The notes: generated by a model from the sequence alone, not told the origin. A stretch of DNA of 64,000 nucleotides from UBA9647 sp963739335 (GCA_963739335.1 CAVUAC010000036.1:28152-92151); one strand, 5' to 3'; positions 18,368-28,114 are shown, numbered from the stretch's first letter. Numbers and translations: made by a program.

Positions 18368-18574
18368 CTACATCGCCTCTTCCATCATCGTGCGCTGTGC
18401 GCGGCGGATGGCTTTGACCTTTTTCATCCTCTTCTTGACAGACGGCTTCGTGAAAAAGGTGCGCTTCTTGAATTCCTTCAGGATGCCGGACCGTTCATAC
18501 TTCTTCTTGAAACGACGGATGGCGCGGTCGATTGGTTCATTCTCGCCAATGATAATTCCGACCAGTGTAATCAC
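18368..18574 (-). CDS. rpsU: 30S ribosomal protein S21
   Basis: S21 is a small basic protein of the ribosomal small subunit, active in translation initiation. The diagnostic core is GENEPIDRAIRRFKKK, then ERSGILKEFKKRTFFTKPSVKKRMK, read in parts. The start is doubtful. The GTG at 18574 overlaps the sequence AAGGAGGTG, which is itself a perfect Shine-Dalgarno sequence; the CTG at 18565 lies at ideal spacing and would give a product whose length and N-terminus suit S21 better. If so this gene uses a rare start codon. The zinc-ribbon gene upstream ends 27 bases before it. Confidence 0.93.
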   Translation of the reverse strand: MITLVGIIIGENEPIDRAIRRFKKKYERSGILKEFKKRTFFTKPSVKKRMKKVKAIRRAQRTMMEEAM

Positions 18575-18601
18575 CTCCTTGACAAGGACGGTGTCCAGCG
18601 G

Positions 18602-19033
18602 CTAAACTGGCGCTGGGACACTCTCAATAATTTCAGGTTCCTCTGATACTTGCAAATTTTCAATGAGTCTTCGCTCGCCAAGTTTCTCGAAGGAGACCGT
18701 GATCGATTGTGTCCCATCCGAGGTCTTCTGCTTGGCAGTTACCTTGCCTACGTCGTCCCACTCTGAGTGGTAGATCGACTGCCCGATGGTGTAAAGGTGA
18801 TCTCGCGCATACGTGGTGCACGCCGCACGGTCGATCTTGATCACTTCTCCCTTTTTTGGCTGCGACAGGAGCTGTTTGTCAAGAAGGGCAGTGTGCTTGC
18901 ATCGGGTGCATCGGTACCACACCTTCTGCGCAGGTTCCTGGCTCCCCTCAGGCAGCATTTCTCCCACAAGTTCCATTTTTGTCGTCTTGCGGCAATACGC
19001 ACACTCATGCATCATATATTTGGTCTTAGCCAT
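18602..19033 (-). CDS. Zinc-ribbon protein with a C-terminal small beta domain, function unknown
   Basis: The 143-residue protein starts at the ATG at 19033, which has AAGGAG seven bases upstream. Two CxxC knuckles, CAYC near residue 11 and CTRC near 42, would bind zinc. The second half has IGQSIYHSEWDDVGKVTAKQ then ITVSFEKLGERRLIENL. That pattern is similar to the small Tudor- or CarD-like barrel seen at the end of UvrD-type helicases and RNA-polymerase-binding proteins, suggesting interaction with nucleic acid or RNA polymerase. It lies directly upstream of rpsU and may be co-transcribed. I do not recognise a named family. Confidence 0.6.
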   Translation of the reverse strand: MAKTKYMMHECAYCRKTTKMELVGEMLPEGSQEPAQKVWYRCTRCKHTALLDKQLLSQPKKGEVIKIDRAACTTYARDHLYTIGQSIYHSEWDDVGKVTAKQKTSDGTQSITVSFEKLGERRLIENLQVSEEPEIIESVPAPV

Positions 19034-19523
19034 CACACACTCCTTCACAAAATTGTAACGGAGAAAACACGCCCCGAGGTGACGTCGCCGCCAGGTAAGC
19101 TAGTGCCACTGCGAACAATAGATATTGCTTTCAGTAAGGCACGGCGCCCGTTTCCAACTGACAAGACCGAATCTGAGCTGCAATGCTGATTCTTGGAAAC
19201 AGCGCTAATAATCGAGCGAGATGCTTGCGGACAACTCGTGACTCTATGAAAAGGTACGCAAAATATCGCGGCAAGTCAAGGAAGCAGTACACCTGCGTCT
19301 GCTTGTCGGATCCCCGTGCCATCACGATAAGACAGTATCCATCGACACAGGCTGATTGAAATTCTTGCTGACACGTTCCCCGTTCGGACAGCGGTTTGCT
19401 CTGATATCACCACCGTTGTAACTTAGGTCTATTGATCTCAAGAACTTTTTGAGGCAAACAGAAATGTGACAAGGGGCAAGAAGAATTGACTGAAGAATCG
19501 TATATTGATGGCCAAAATCGGAT
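19034..19523. other. 490-bp intergenic region with no convincing gene
   Basis: The region separates the divergent zinc-ribbon and glycosyltransferase genes and should hold both promoters. Near its right end TTGACT (about 19482) is followed by TATATTGATG, a possible promoter for the glycosyltransferase gene. Short open frames here show no family resemblance. Confidence 0.4.
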
Positions 19524-22137
19524 GTGACCTCACGAATCGGGAGAATCGAGATCGTGCAAGAACGCCTGGGATCGAACACATCATCTGGCAGCACAGTGAC
19601 TCAACGGGCAGCGGACGTTCATCTCTGGAAGCATCTCATGGATCTCAGAATGTGGCTGATCTGTGCCGCATTCTTCGTCGTCGGGATCTTGAGTCTGAAC
19701 GATACCATGCTCTACACTCCAGACAGCCCGCGATATCTCATCTGGGCAAAGTCGCTCGCTGCATTTGAGGGATTCAAGGACTCTACCGGTCCTGATGTGG
19801 TGCGTTATGTGATTCATGCCCCGTTCTATCCGTTGCTGCTGGCTCCTCTCGGGTGGTTCTTTCAGAACATCATCGTTCCAGCGAAGATCGTGACAATTCT
19901 CTTCGGGGTCGCACTGATCGTCCTGTTCTTTCTTTGGACCGCCAAAAGGACGAACCGAACTGCCGCGTTGATCGGTGCATTCTTCCTCGCGATCAATCCC
20001 GTCGTTATTGTGCTCTCGTCGCATGTTCTCTCTGATGTTCCGTTCACTCTCGTTGTTGTGCTCCTCTTCTTGCTCGCAGAAAAGATCTCTGAGGCGCCGG
20101 GCGAGGAGAAATGGGCATGGATGTTTGTCGTTTTTCTCACGGCTGGAATTCTCCTTCGCGAGGTCGGGCTGACGCTGCTCCTCGGGGCGTCGACGTACTT
20201 CTTGCTTCGGAAGGAATATCGTCGACTCCTCCTGATTTTCACGATCCCGATGCTCTTTTATCTCATCTGGTATTTTCGGAATGAAGTCTACATCGCAGGG
20301 ATTGAAAATCCTTCGATGAGAAACATCAGGCTTTTCCTCAGCCACTCTTTCACGGCAGATTCGTCGAGCATGATTGATGAGCTGCTGGCACGCATGCGGA
20401 TCAATTTCAGCGTCTACATGGACATGGCGAAGGGACTCGTCATCTTTCCACAGTTCCTTGTGAACGTGTTCCATGTGGTGGACCCGACGACGGCAGTGAT
20501 GGCAGGAACGACGAAGGTTCTTTCCTATCTGGAGTATCCTCTCATTTTTCTTCAGTACGGCCTCTTCGGGTGGGGAGTCGTGATGAGATGGAACGAAATG
20601 AAGCATACGCTCCTTGTCCTCCTGTTTGTTCTATTCTACGTGTTCATGATCCTGATCTATCCGGTCAACGATATCCGCTTTCTTCTCCCCTTGCTGGTGT
20701 TGGTGTTGTATTACGCGGTGCTCGGCGGCCATGACCTGGCGAAACGAGTGATCGTCGGGGGAGGAGGGAAGCGTCTCCTTGTCAGTGTTGCTGCACTTGT
20801 CGGGCTCTTGATTGCTATCCCGAATTTCGTCTGGATGTACGAGGTACATCAGCATCAACAGGCATTACCTGGCCAACGTGAGTGATTCCTCGAAGCCCTA
20901 CATCCCAGAGGAGAAGACGCCGGCGCTCTACTGCAGGGCGCCCGCCCTCGTCGGAGGTTGGATCGCAGAACATTCTGATTCTTCCGCCTCGGTCCTCGCA
21001 CACTGGAAGGAGATTACGTTCTGGCTGAATGGAAGGAAAATGCTGGACACAGATCCGCTCCTGTCACTGACGCTCTTCGAGGATATCTTGCGTGACTATG
21101 ACATTGGATACATCGTTGCGTCGGTTATGGAGCCTGGCATACGTGAATTCGAGTTCCAGATGGTCCAGTCGAGGAAGTTCGGTTTCACATCGGTCTATCG
21201 GGCTGGAAACCTGGAGGTTGTTCAGGTGCACCATCTCTACCATGAACCTCAGGGTGCCATGAAGACCGATGTGCAACGAGCTGCACAGCTGCCAACCGTG
21301 GTTGCGGTGCCTGAAGCGGAAGCTCGCGAGATGTTCCGGCAGGGTGTCCGAGCACTTGAATCGGGTCGACCGGAGGAGGCGCGCAAGCAGTTCGATGTGT
21401 TGCTGGAACAAAGCAGGGGGGCAGGGTACCTTGCCTTGTTCCGGGGAACTGCACTTGAGTTTGGTGGACAATTCAAAGAAGCGTTATGGCTCTTCGATCG
21501 GTTCAGGTATCAGCAGCAAGCTGGTCCATTCATCAGCCACGCGAGGTACCACACCCTGATGATTCGAGAACTCGAAACTGCCGAACGAGACACGTCGAAA
21601 TTCAAGAAGGCATTAGCCTATCACAAGGCATCCGCGAACTATTGGGATCTTGGCTTCCGTCAGCGGGCGCTCGACGTGTTGAATCTGGCATTGCGCGCCG
21701 ATTCGAACTTTATGCCCGGATTGATTTTCGGTGTGTACTATGCGCTCGAGCTAGGCGACACTGCGCAGGCAAAGAAGTATTTTGGGTCGGCGCAGCGTGC
21801 TGATGCCAATCATGGTACGATCAGGATGATGCGGGGCATCTTTGCAATGATGGACTCAGTCCGCCTGGCGAAGACGACGGCACAACGTCTTGGATATCAG
21901 TTGGCGATGGCGAAGGGATTTGCGGCGATCGGATTGCGCGATGTCACCATCGATCTTTCGCTTGCGATTCTCGCTGAAGATCCAAAGAACCGGGGGGCGC
22001 TGGTGGAACTCGCGCAGGCGTTTGACGTCAAGGAGAGGCGATGGCCCACGATCCAAGCCCTTCAACGACTGATTGCAGTGAATCCGAACGATGTGCTAGC
22101 TCGTGAACGGCTTACGACACTTTTGAGTCGTCAATAG
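19524..22137 (+). CDS. GT-C (GT39/PMT_2-like) membrane glycosyltransferase with C-terminal TPR region, copy 1, reading frame broken
   Basis: The N-terminal half is a polytopic GT-C enzyme with the catalytic-loop acid in MLYTPDSPRYLIWAKS; these enzymes use polyprenyl-phosphate sugars on the outer face of the inner membrane. The C-terminal half is soluble and built of TPR-like helices, as in protein O-glycosylation or cell-envelope glycan enzymes. The frame breaks at GTAC 20844-20847: removing one base joins NFVWMYE to YISINRHYLANVSDSSKPY, as in the next gene. About 870 residues in total. Together with the gene at 22172 it forms a tandem duplication. Start is a GTG at 19524; the N-terminus is poorly conserved. 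Confidence 0.78.
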
Positions 22138-22171
22138 TGTTTTCCAGGAGATACGAGGGAGAACGCAATCC

Positions 22172-24758
22172 ATGCAAAAGGCTGTCGAAACGAACGCTTC
22201 ACTCGAGGGCTCCTCAACTCAGGCGTTGGAGGTCATTACCCTTCGCAGGTACCTCCTTGATTTCCGGTTATGGTTCATTTGTGCGGCGTTCATCGTTGTC
22301 GGGATCCTGAGCCTGAACAATGCGATGCTGTACACGCCGGACGGCCCGCGGTATCTGATCTGGGCGAAGTCGCTCGCGGCCTTCGAAGGTTTCAAAGATA
22401 CGAGCAACCCTGAGCCGTTGCGATACGTCATCCACGCTCCGCTCTATTCTCTCATCCTCGCTCCTCTCGCCTGGTTCTTCAGCAACATCATCATCCCCGC
22501 GAAAGTGCTGACAATCGGTTCCGGCGTTGCTCTCATCGTTTTGTTCTACGTCTGGGTCGCAAAGAGAACGAGTGCCGTTGCAGCTCTGATCGGCGCCTTC
22601 TTTCTTGCGATCAATCCTCTGACCGTTCTGTTGTCGGGTCACGTTGTTTCCGACATTCCGTTTACCGCCTGTGTTGTCCTCTTTTTCCTGCTTGCGGAGA
22701 AGATGGTTGACGCGCCTGAGGAGGAGAAGTGGGCCTGGCTGTTTGTGGTCGTCCTGACGGTGGGAGTATTGCTTCGCGAGATCGGATTAACGCTTTTGCT
22801 GGCTGCATGCTGCTATTTGTTCGTGAGGAAAGAAAATCGCCGCCTCCTTCTGGTGTTCACCATGCCCTTGCTCTTCTACCTGATCTGGTATTTTCGCAAC
22901 GAGGTGTACCATGCCGGCATGGAGAATCCGTCCTTGAGGAACATGAAGGTTTTGCTGGGACACGTTTTTACAGGAGAGGATGCGAGCATTTTCCAGGAAT
23001 TTGCCACGCGGCTGCGCGTCAATACTGTGGTTTATCTGAAACTGGCGAAGGGTCTCATCCTCTTTCCGCAGTTCCTTGCTCAGCCTTTTGCTGTCGTCAG
23101 CTCTGCGGATCCGATGATGGCTGCTACGTCGAGGATACTGATGATAGCCCAGTATCCCCTCATACTCTTGCAGTATGGGCTCGCGGCATGGGGAGTTCTG
23201 CTGGAGTGGAAGAAGATGAAAACGACCTTGTTGGTACTGCTCTTTTCCTTCTTCTACCTGCTGATGGTCTTTCTCTATCCAATCAATGACATGCGGTTCC
23301 TGACGCCAATGATCATCGTTGTTCTCGCCTACGCTGTTGTCGGCGGTTATGATCTTGCGCAGCGATTTCTTGGTGGGATGAAGATGAATCGACTCGTCGT
23401 TGTCGTCAGCGCAGCCGTGGGTCTCCTCATCTCCGTCCCAAATGTCGTCTGGATCTACAACTACATTGCCGACAACAGGCAGTATATCGAGAAGCTCAGC
23501 GATACCTCGAAGCCCTTCACTGCCATGGCGGGTACACCCGATATGTATGTGGGGCCGGAGCCGATCGTCGGGAATTGGATAGCACAGCAACCAGACTCTT
23601 CTATGCCGGTACTGGCGCGATGGAAAGAACTAACCTTTTGGATGAACGGCAGGAAACTCGTGGAGTCGGATCCACTGGTTTCGCTTCCACTGTTTGAAGG
23701 CATTCTACGTGACGACAACGTTGGGTATATCGTCGCCCTTGTCACGGACCCCGGCATACGAGAATTCGAGTTTCAGATGATGCAGACAAGGAAATTCGGT
23801 TTCACCTCGGTCTATCGGGCCGGGTGCATGGAGGTCATCAAAGTTCATCACCTGTATCGACATGCGCAGGATAGCAGCGAAGTGCGGGTTGTGAGGGATC
23901 TCCAGCCGTCGTTGCCGATCGCGGTTTCCGAACAGAATGTGCGTGGGATCTTCCGGCGCGGGGTGCAGTTGCTCGAATCCGGCCGCCCCGAAGAGGCCGC
24001 AGGTGTTTTTAATCTCTTACTGGACATGACTCACGGCTCAGCTCACGTGGCGTTGTTCAGAGGGATCGCTCTTGAGTTCTCCGGGCATTTCAAAGAGGCG
24101 TCCTGGCTTTTCGATCAGTTGAGAATCTCAAGTGCAGGCGGGTGCGTACATCCGGCAGGCGTGGTATCATCAGATGCTTATTCGGGAACTCCAGGCTGCT
24201 CAGCGGGATTCGTCATCGAAAGCAAGCAGGGCGATGTCCTATCACAAAGTCTCATCAAACTACTGGGACTATGGCTTCCATCAGCGCGCGTTTGAAGTAC
24301 TCGAGCAGGCTCTTCGCGTTGACTCGAGTTTTACGCCCGGGCTTATTTTCGGAATGGCCTACTCAATCCAACTCGGCGACACGGCGAGAGCCAGGTGGTA
24401 TTTCTCAAGGGTGCAGAAAGCTGACTCCAATCATGCGATGATCAAACCCGTCCGGAGGATCTTCTCCTTGATAGATTCTATTCGGACGGCCAAAACGCCG
24501 TCTCAGCGAGTTTCCCTTGAGCTGAGCCTCGCGAAAGGCTATGGAGGGATTGGTCTCCGAGAGCTTACAATAGAGCAATCGCTCGCCGTCCTGCAAGAGG
24601 ATCCGAACAACGTTGGGGCGTTGGAGGTGCTGGCTCAGATGTACGATGAGAAGAACAAACGCTTGCCGGCGATGCATATGTTGGAGCGGTTGGTCGCTCT
24701 CAAGCCGGATGATCGGGCTGCCCGTGAGAGGCTCAACGAACTCAGAAGCCAGTTTTAG
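22172..24758 (+). CDS. GT-C (GT39/PMT_2-like) membrane glycosyltransferase with C-terminal TPR region, copy 2, reading frame broken
   Basis: This gene is a close paralogue of the one 35 bases upstream. The shared catalytic-loop region reads MLYTPDGPRYLIWAKS, and the two match through the membrane part, the WKELTFWMNGRKLVESDPL segment and the TPR tail. The frame breaks near 24127: aligned with copy 1, LRI should run on into QAGAYIRQAWYHQMLIREL. This break is one of two in the window that do not lie at GATC or GTAC. Likely donor is a polyprenyl-phosphate sugar; acceptor unknown. The gene ends just before a repeat-rich stretch. Confidence 0.78.
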
Positions 24759-24767
24759 AATCCCGGA

Positions 24768-25084
24768 TGAAAACCCAGCACTTGTTCCGCTCTTCGAATC
24801 CCGCCTATGAGCGGAATCTCCCGCCTTTTGTTCCGCTCTATGAATCCCGCCTACAGGCGGAATCCGGGAGCGGGAGATACCCGCTCAGGTGCGGGATCCT
24901 AGAAAGCGGGACAGGAGCGGGACCACGAGGGCACAAAGGCACGAAGAAAAAGACGAGAAGAATGGAGTTTTCATACACCTTGGTGTTTTCGTGACTTTCC
25001 TGTCCCGTTTTTCGGGATCCCGCACAACGGGACCCGCCCCGAGGAACAAAGTTGGCAGGCGGGGTGGCGACACTTTTCGACCGG
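24768..25084 (+). repeat. Repeat family 2, copy 1, carrying two hairpin insertions
   Basis: The outer parts match the 116-base copy at 29408-29523: GAAAACCCAGCACTTG at the left, a middle containing GGCACAAAGGCACGAAG, and GTGGCGACACTTTTCGACCGG at the right (read in parts). Two blocks are extra here. Block 24785-24922 is made of several small palindromes such as TTCCGCTC with GAGCGGAA and CCGCCTACAGGCGG. Block 24999-25063 is a hairpin around GTCCCG and CGGGAC. Both sit precisely between bases that are adjacent in the other copy. Confidence 0.7.
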
Positions 25085-25130
25085 ATTTCCAGAGTAGATC
25101 TCTATCGGTGGTTTCGTCCAACGGAACATC

Positions 25131-26741
25131 ATGAATCCGAACCTGCGAATCTCGGCCATAGCCGTCTTTATCCTTGTGATAACGGTCCTGGCATTCTGGC
25201 CGACCTTTTTCAACGGTTTCACCAACTGGGATGACCAGTATCTCGTCACGTGGAATCCACTCGTGGCTGAGCTGTCGTGGGACTCCGTTCGGGAGATGTT
25301 CTCCTCTTTCAGTGTCAACCATTACCTTCCGCTCACTCTGTTCAGCTACGCTCTCGAGTTCCATTTCTATGGTTGGAATCCACTCATCTATCACATCACC
25401 AACGTCATGATCCACGCGTTGAACGGGATCCTTGTGTTTTGGCTGCTGATGTTGCTGACGGAGCACGAGGTTGGCGCCGTGGTCGGCGCGCTGCTTTGGC
25501 TTCTTCACCCGCTTCGGGTCGAATCGGTGGCGTGGATCGCCGAGCGGAAGGATGTCCTCTCCGCACTATTTTACCTTGCTTCGCTCATCGTGTATATCAA
25601 CTACCGAAAAACAGAGAAGCGACTTCACCTGTACTCCTCGGGTGGTCTGTTCCTGGCTTCTCTTCTCTGCAAGGCGACGGCTGTAACCCTCCCCGTGCTT
25701 TTTCTCGCCTATGACCTGGTGCGCGATGGCACCCTCACACGAAAGAGATTGCTCGAAAAGGTGCCGATGCTGTTCTTGTCCGTTCTCTTTGGCGTTGTTG
25801 CGGTCCTTGCCCAGTATTCTACAGGCGTGAACGCAAGGGACCCATCATTCGACCCTATCAGAGGTGTGTTCCTAGCGTGCTACGACATGCTCTTCTATTT
25901 TGGCAAGGGGATTGTTCCGATCAGTTTGTCCCCCTTCTACCCATATCCCGAAGCGATCCGGGAGGCCCATTCACTTCTATACTGGATTTCTCCAGGCATC
26001 TTGGTGCTCGCAGGGTGGCTTTGGTGGAAGTTTCTCCGCTTCAACAGGATGGCGGCGTTTGGAGTATTCCTCTTCCTGGTCCCTTATCTGCTTGTGGCGC
26101 AGATCATCCCTGTCGGCCGTGCCATGGCTGCTGATCGCTTCACGTACTTGCCCTTCGTGGGTGTGAGCCTGTGGGTAGCACTCGCCTGGAAGTGGATCGA
26201 CGCACGACCAGCGATTTGGAATCCCATTCCAAGCGTGGTGCGCATCGTCCTAACGGGTGGGATACTGGGGATGCTGATCGTGCTGACTCAGCAACAATGT
26301 CGTATCTGGAAAAATGGAATATCCCTTTGGGGAGTGGTCATCGACCGGTATCCGACCTACGCAGAGGCATACAACAATCGTGGCATCTCGTTGGCTGCAC
26401 GTTGGATGCCCGAGGAAGGACTGAAAGATCTTGATGTCTCCGTTCACCTGGACGCATCTGATCCCTTAGCGAGGTTCAATCGTGGACTGATCTTGCAGTC
26501 TCTCGGCCGGGATGAGGAAGCAGTGAGGGATTATTCGGCGTTGCTCAGTCTCTCACCGTCGGACGTGGAGGGATGGATCCGGCGCGGCGTTTCGTACGTG
26601 CGGCTCAAGAGGCATGAGGAAGCCCTCCGCGATTTTGAACAAGCCTTGCGCCTCGCGCCGAACGCCGCACGCGCGCTTGAAGGACGGGAGCAATCGATGA
26701 AAGCACTGGGCCGTGCATCGAATGACACGCTGCACAAGTGA
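25131..26741 (+). CDS. TMTC-like GT-C membrane glycosyltransferase with TPR repeats
   Basis: A protein of 536 residues. The first extracytoplasmic loop has NGFTNWDDQYLV, and later HPLRVESVAWIAERKDVLSA, which are hallmarks of the bacterial relatives of TMTC O-mannosyltransferases. About ten membrane helices occupy residues 1-400, and three TPR units follow (starting near YPTYAEAYNNRG). Such proteins are predicted to transfer a sugar from a polyprenyl carrier to proteins outside the cytoplasm; this is inferred from family. Intact, unlike its two neighbours. A 22-base copy of its 3' end recurs about 1 kb downstream. Confidence 0.82.
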   Translation: MNPNLRISAIAVFILVITVLAFWPTFFNGFTNWDDQYLVTWNPLVAELSWDSVREMFSSFSVNHYLPLTLFSYALEFHFYGWNPLIYHITNVMIHALNGILVFWLLMLLTEHEVGAVVGALLWLLHPLRVESVAWIAERKDVLSALFYLASLIVYINYRKTEKRLHLYSSGGLFLASLLCKATAVTLPVLFLAYDLVRDGTLTRKRLLEKVPMLFLSVLFGVVAVLAQYSTGVNARDPSFDPIRGVFLACYDMLFYFGKGIVPISLSPFYPYPEAIREAHSLLYWISPGILVLAGWLWWKFLRFNRMAAFGVFLFLVPYLLVAQIIPVGRAMAADRFTYLPFVGVSLWVALAWKWIDARPAIWNPIPSVVRIVLTGGILGMLIVLTQQQCRIWKNGISLWGVVIDRYPTYAEAYNNRGISLAARWMPEEGLKDLDVSVHLDASDPLARFNRGLILQSLGRDEEAVRDYSALLSLSPSDVEGWIRRGVSYVRLKRHEEALRDFEQALRLAPNAARALEGREQSMKALGRASNDTLHK

Positions 26742-26769
26742 GTTCCTTCCATCCTGTTGTGATTCCTCG

Positions 26770-26858
26770 GTGTCAGGAGTTTGCTCCTGACACTAACAAG
26801 GCTTTGGTTCCGTCAGGACCTCCGCCAAAGAGCGTGGCGGATAAAAAAGTCCTGACGG
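26770..26858 (+). repeat. Repeat family 1, copy 2, with micro-hairpin in the second loop
   Basis: The first hairpin, GTGTCAGGAG with CTCCTGACAC (26770-26793), has the four-base loop TTTG. The second, CCGTCAGGAC with GTCCTGACGG (26810-26858), has a long loop containing its own hairpin CCGCC-N9-GGCGG (26822-26840). In copy 1 the same place holds only four bases. It lies 28 bases after the TMTC-like gene and could serve as its terminator. Confidence 0.8.
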
Positions 26859-26863
26859 CGGAG

Positions 26864-26933
26864 CGAATGATTGGTTGAGTTGGAAACAACGGTTGGATGG
26901 TAACAGGCCACGAGGGGGTGTCAACGTGGAATG
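26864..26933 (+). repeat. Repeat family 3, copy a
   Basis: A 70-base stretch including GAGTTGGAAACAACGG and TTGGATGGTAACAGG and a GGTGTCAA near its end. Related stretches are at 27604-27650, 27902-27993 and 31180-31271. Here it directly follows repeat family 1. Confidence 0.65.
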
Positions 26934-26951
26934 GCAGCGGATCTGCGGAGA

Positions 26952-27173
26952 TCACACTTCGAAGTTGCTGGGAGGGACCTGAGATTGACGGATGATGGAC
27001 TTGAGCGTGCCGCGCTTGATCTCACTGTGATCAGGCACGATAACGGTGATAGTGGAATTGTGCGTCTTTTTCTGCATCGCGACGTGGCTGCCTCGCTGCC
27101 GGATGGTTTTGAACCCGTGATTTGTGAGAATCGCACAAACCTCCTTGCCGGACAAAATGCGGAGCTTACCCAA
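26952..27173 (-). CDS. hicA: HicA-type mRNA interferase toxin
   Basis: A 73-residue protein with the HicA double-stranded-RNA-binding-like fold: the GFKTIRQRGSHVAM motif carries the catalytic His, and ITVIVPDHSEIKRGTLKSI is the typical ending (read in parts). HicA cleaves mRNA when free and is held inactive by HicB. Its start overlaps the hicB 3' end by eight bases, so the order is antitoxin first, toxin second. Confidence 0.88.
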   Translation of the reverse strand: MGKLRILSGKEVCAILTNHGFKTIRQRGSHVAMQKKTHNSTITVIVPDHSEIKRGTLKSIIRQSQVPPSNFEV

Positions 27174-27393
27174 CGGCTACCTCTAGCTGGGTGATGAAGA
27201 CCTCAGTATGCAGGCGATGTTGGATCTCCTGGCGGGAAGCTGTCTCAAAAAACAGCTCGATGGCTTCTTTCAAATTCAGGCGGGCTTCCTCGACGGTCTT
27301 CCCTTGACTGGCTATGTCGATTTCAGGACAGAGGGCAACGTAGGAATTATCCTCGCGTTCAATAATTGCTGTGAATTGCAGTGTATTGTTCAT
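27166..27393 (-). CDS. hicB: HicB-type antitoxin
   Basis: A 75-residue protein with the HicB N-terminal fold: FTAIIEREDNSYVALCPEIDIASQG, then TVEEARLNLKEAIELFFE (read in parts). The product is short and lacks an obvious separate DNA-binding domain, as in many minimal HicB proteins. It pairs with hicA, which follows with an eight-base overlap. Autoregulation is typical, but I see no clear operator upstream. Confidence 0.85.
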   Translation of the reverse strand: MNNTLQFTAIIEREDNSYVALCPEIDIASQGKTVEEARLNLKEAIELFFETASRQEIQHRLHTEVFITQLEVAVG

Positions 27394-27603
27394 GATTGTT
27401 TTCCTTCTGCTGAATTCACCCAGTGACTTGAAACCAAGCTACGACAAATCCGGCAAAAACGCCATATCAGTTACGGTGAAATGCGCCCAGCGCTTGGAGT
27501 GGACGAACGGCTTTCCGGGCTTCATCAATCAGCGTCGCGACTGTGCGAGAAGGCGTACTTCATCCTGTGTATATCTGGAAGAAGGACGCCTTCGACCAGC
27601 ATA

Positions 27604-27650
27604 GTGATATCCTTCCGCTGTGTAATGATTGAATGAGTTGGAAACAACGG
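27604..27650 (+). repeat. Repeat family 3, copy b, partial
   Basis: Shares GATATCCTTCCGCTGTGT with copy d and GAGTTGGAAACAACGG with copy a, then runs into repeat family 1 after the CGG. Confidence 0.6.
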
Positions 27651-27659
27651 TTTCCCCCG

Positions 27660-27774
27660 GTGTCAGGAGCCCGCCCCAACCGCAAGGCGGGCAAGTTTGC
27701 TCCTGACACTAACAAGGCATTGGTTCCGTCAGGACCTCCGCCAAAAGGCATGGCGGACAAGAAAGTCCTGACGG
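27660..27774 (+). repeat. Repeat family 1, copy 3, micro-hairpins in both loops
   Basis: The outer arms are identical to copy 2: GTGTCAGGAG/CTCCTGACAC (27660-27709) and CCGTCAGGAC/GTCCTGACGG (27726-27774). The first loop contains an extra 26 bases with CCCGCC-N8-GGCGGG before TTTG. The second contains 25 extra bases with CCGCC-N9-GGCGG before GAAA. Thus the small palindromes are separate modules added to the same pair of hairpins. Confidence 0.8.
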
Positions 27775-27781
27775 CGGGGCG

Positions 27782-27803
27782 AAATGACACGCTGCACAAG
27801 TGA
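27782..27803 (+). repeat. Copy of the 3' end of the TMTC-like gene
   Basis: AATGACACGCTGCACAAGTG and the next bases are identical to the last codons, stop and following base of the gene ending at 26741. It lies immediately after repeat family 1 copy 3, which suggests a rearrangement or duplication involving that repeat. Confidence 0.65.
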
Positions 27804-27901
27804 GCGGACCGGAATCTGCATGGTGTGTAAGCACATGGATCTTGTTCACTTTCTTGCGAGAAGTGCCCACACTGAGGCCGGGATCCTCTTTGATTTTTTG
27901 G

Positions 27902-27993
27902 TTGTGATGTCCTTTCGTTGTGTTGGATGGATTCAGTCGGAAACGACGGGAGGATGGTAATAGGAGTATGATGAGGTGTCAAGATCGAAATGG
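27902..27993 (+). repeat. Repeat family 3, copy c
   Basis: About 92 bases similar to copy d: TTGTGATGTCCTTTCGTTGT at the start, GGATGGTAA in the middle and GAGGTGTCAAGATCGA near the end. Confidence 0.65.
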
Positions 27994-28114
27994 CTGACGA
28001 TGGCTGCGATAATGTGGCTAACTACTTTTTTAGCTTTACTACCAGTTCATCAAGACGCTTATCAATTCGTTTCAAAGCCAGTTCGTTCGAGTATTTCTTA
28101 TGTGCCGGCCATTG

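Larger units (their letters stand above)
27394..28114. other. 720-bp repeat-rich intergenic region
   Basis: There is no convincing gene here. The stretch contains copies of repeat families 1 and 3 (annotated separately), a 22-base copy of the 3' end of the TMTC-like gene at 27782-27803, and a low-complexity AT-rich end near 28010-28060. The open frames that cross it do not keep a protein-like composition. Confidence 0.6.

Noticed and set aside
18293..18646. A 117-residue + strand open frame over rpsU
   Set aside because: It is the antisense shadow of rpsU, whose S21 sequence is unmistakable.
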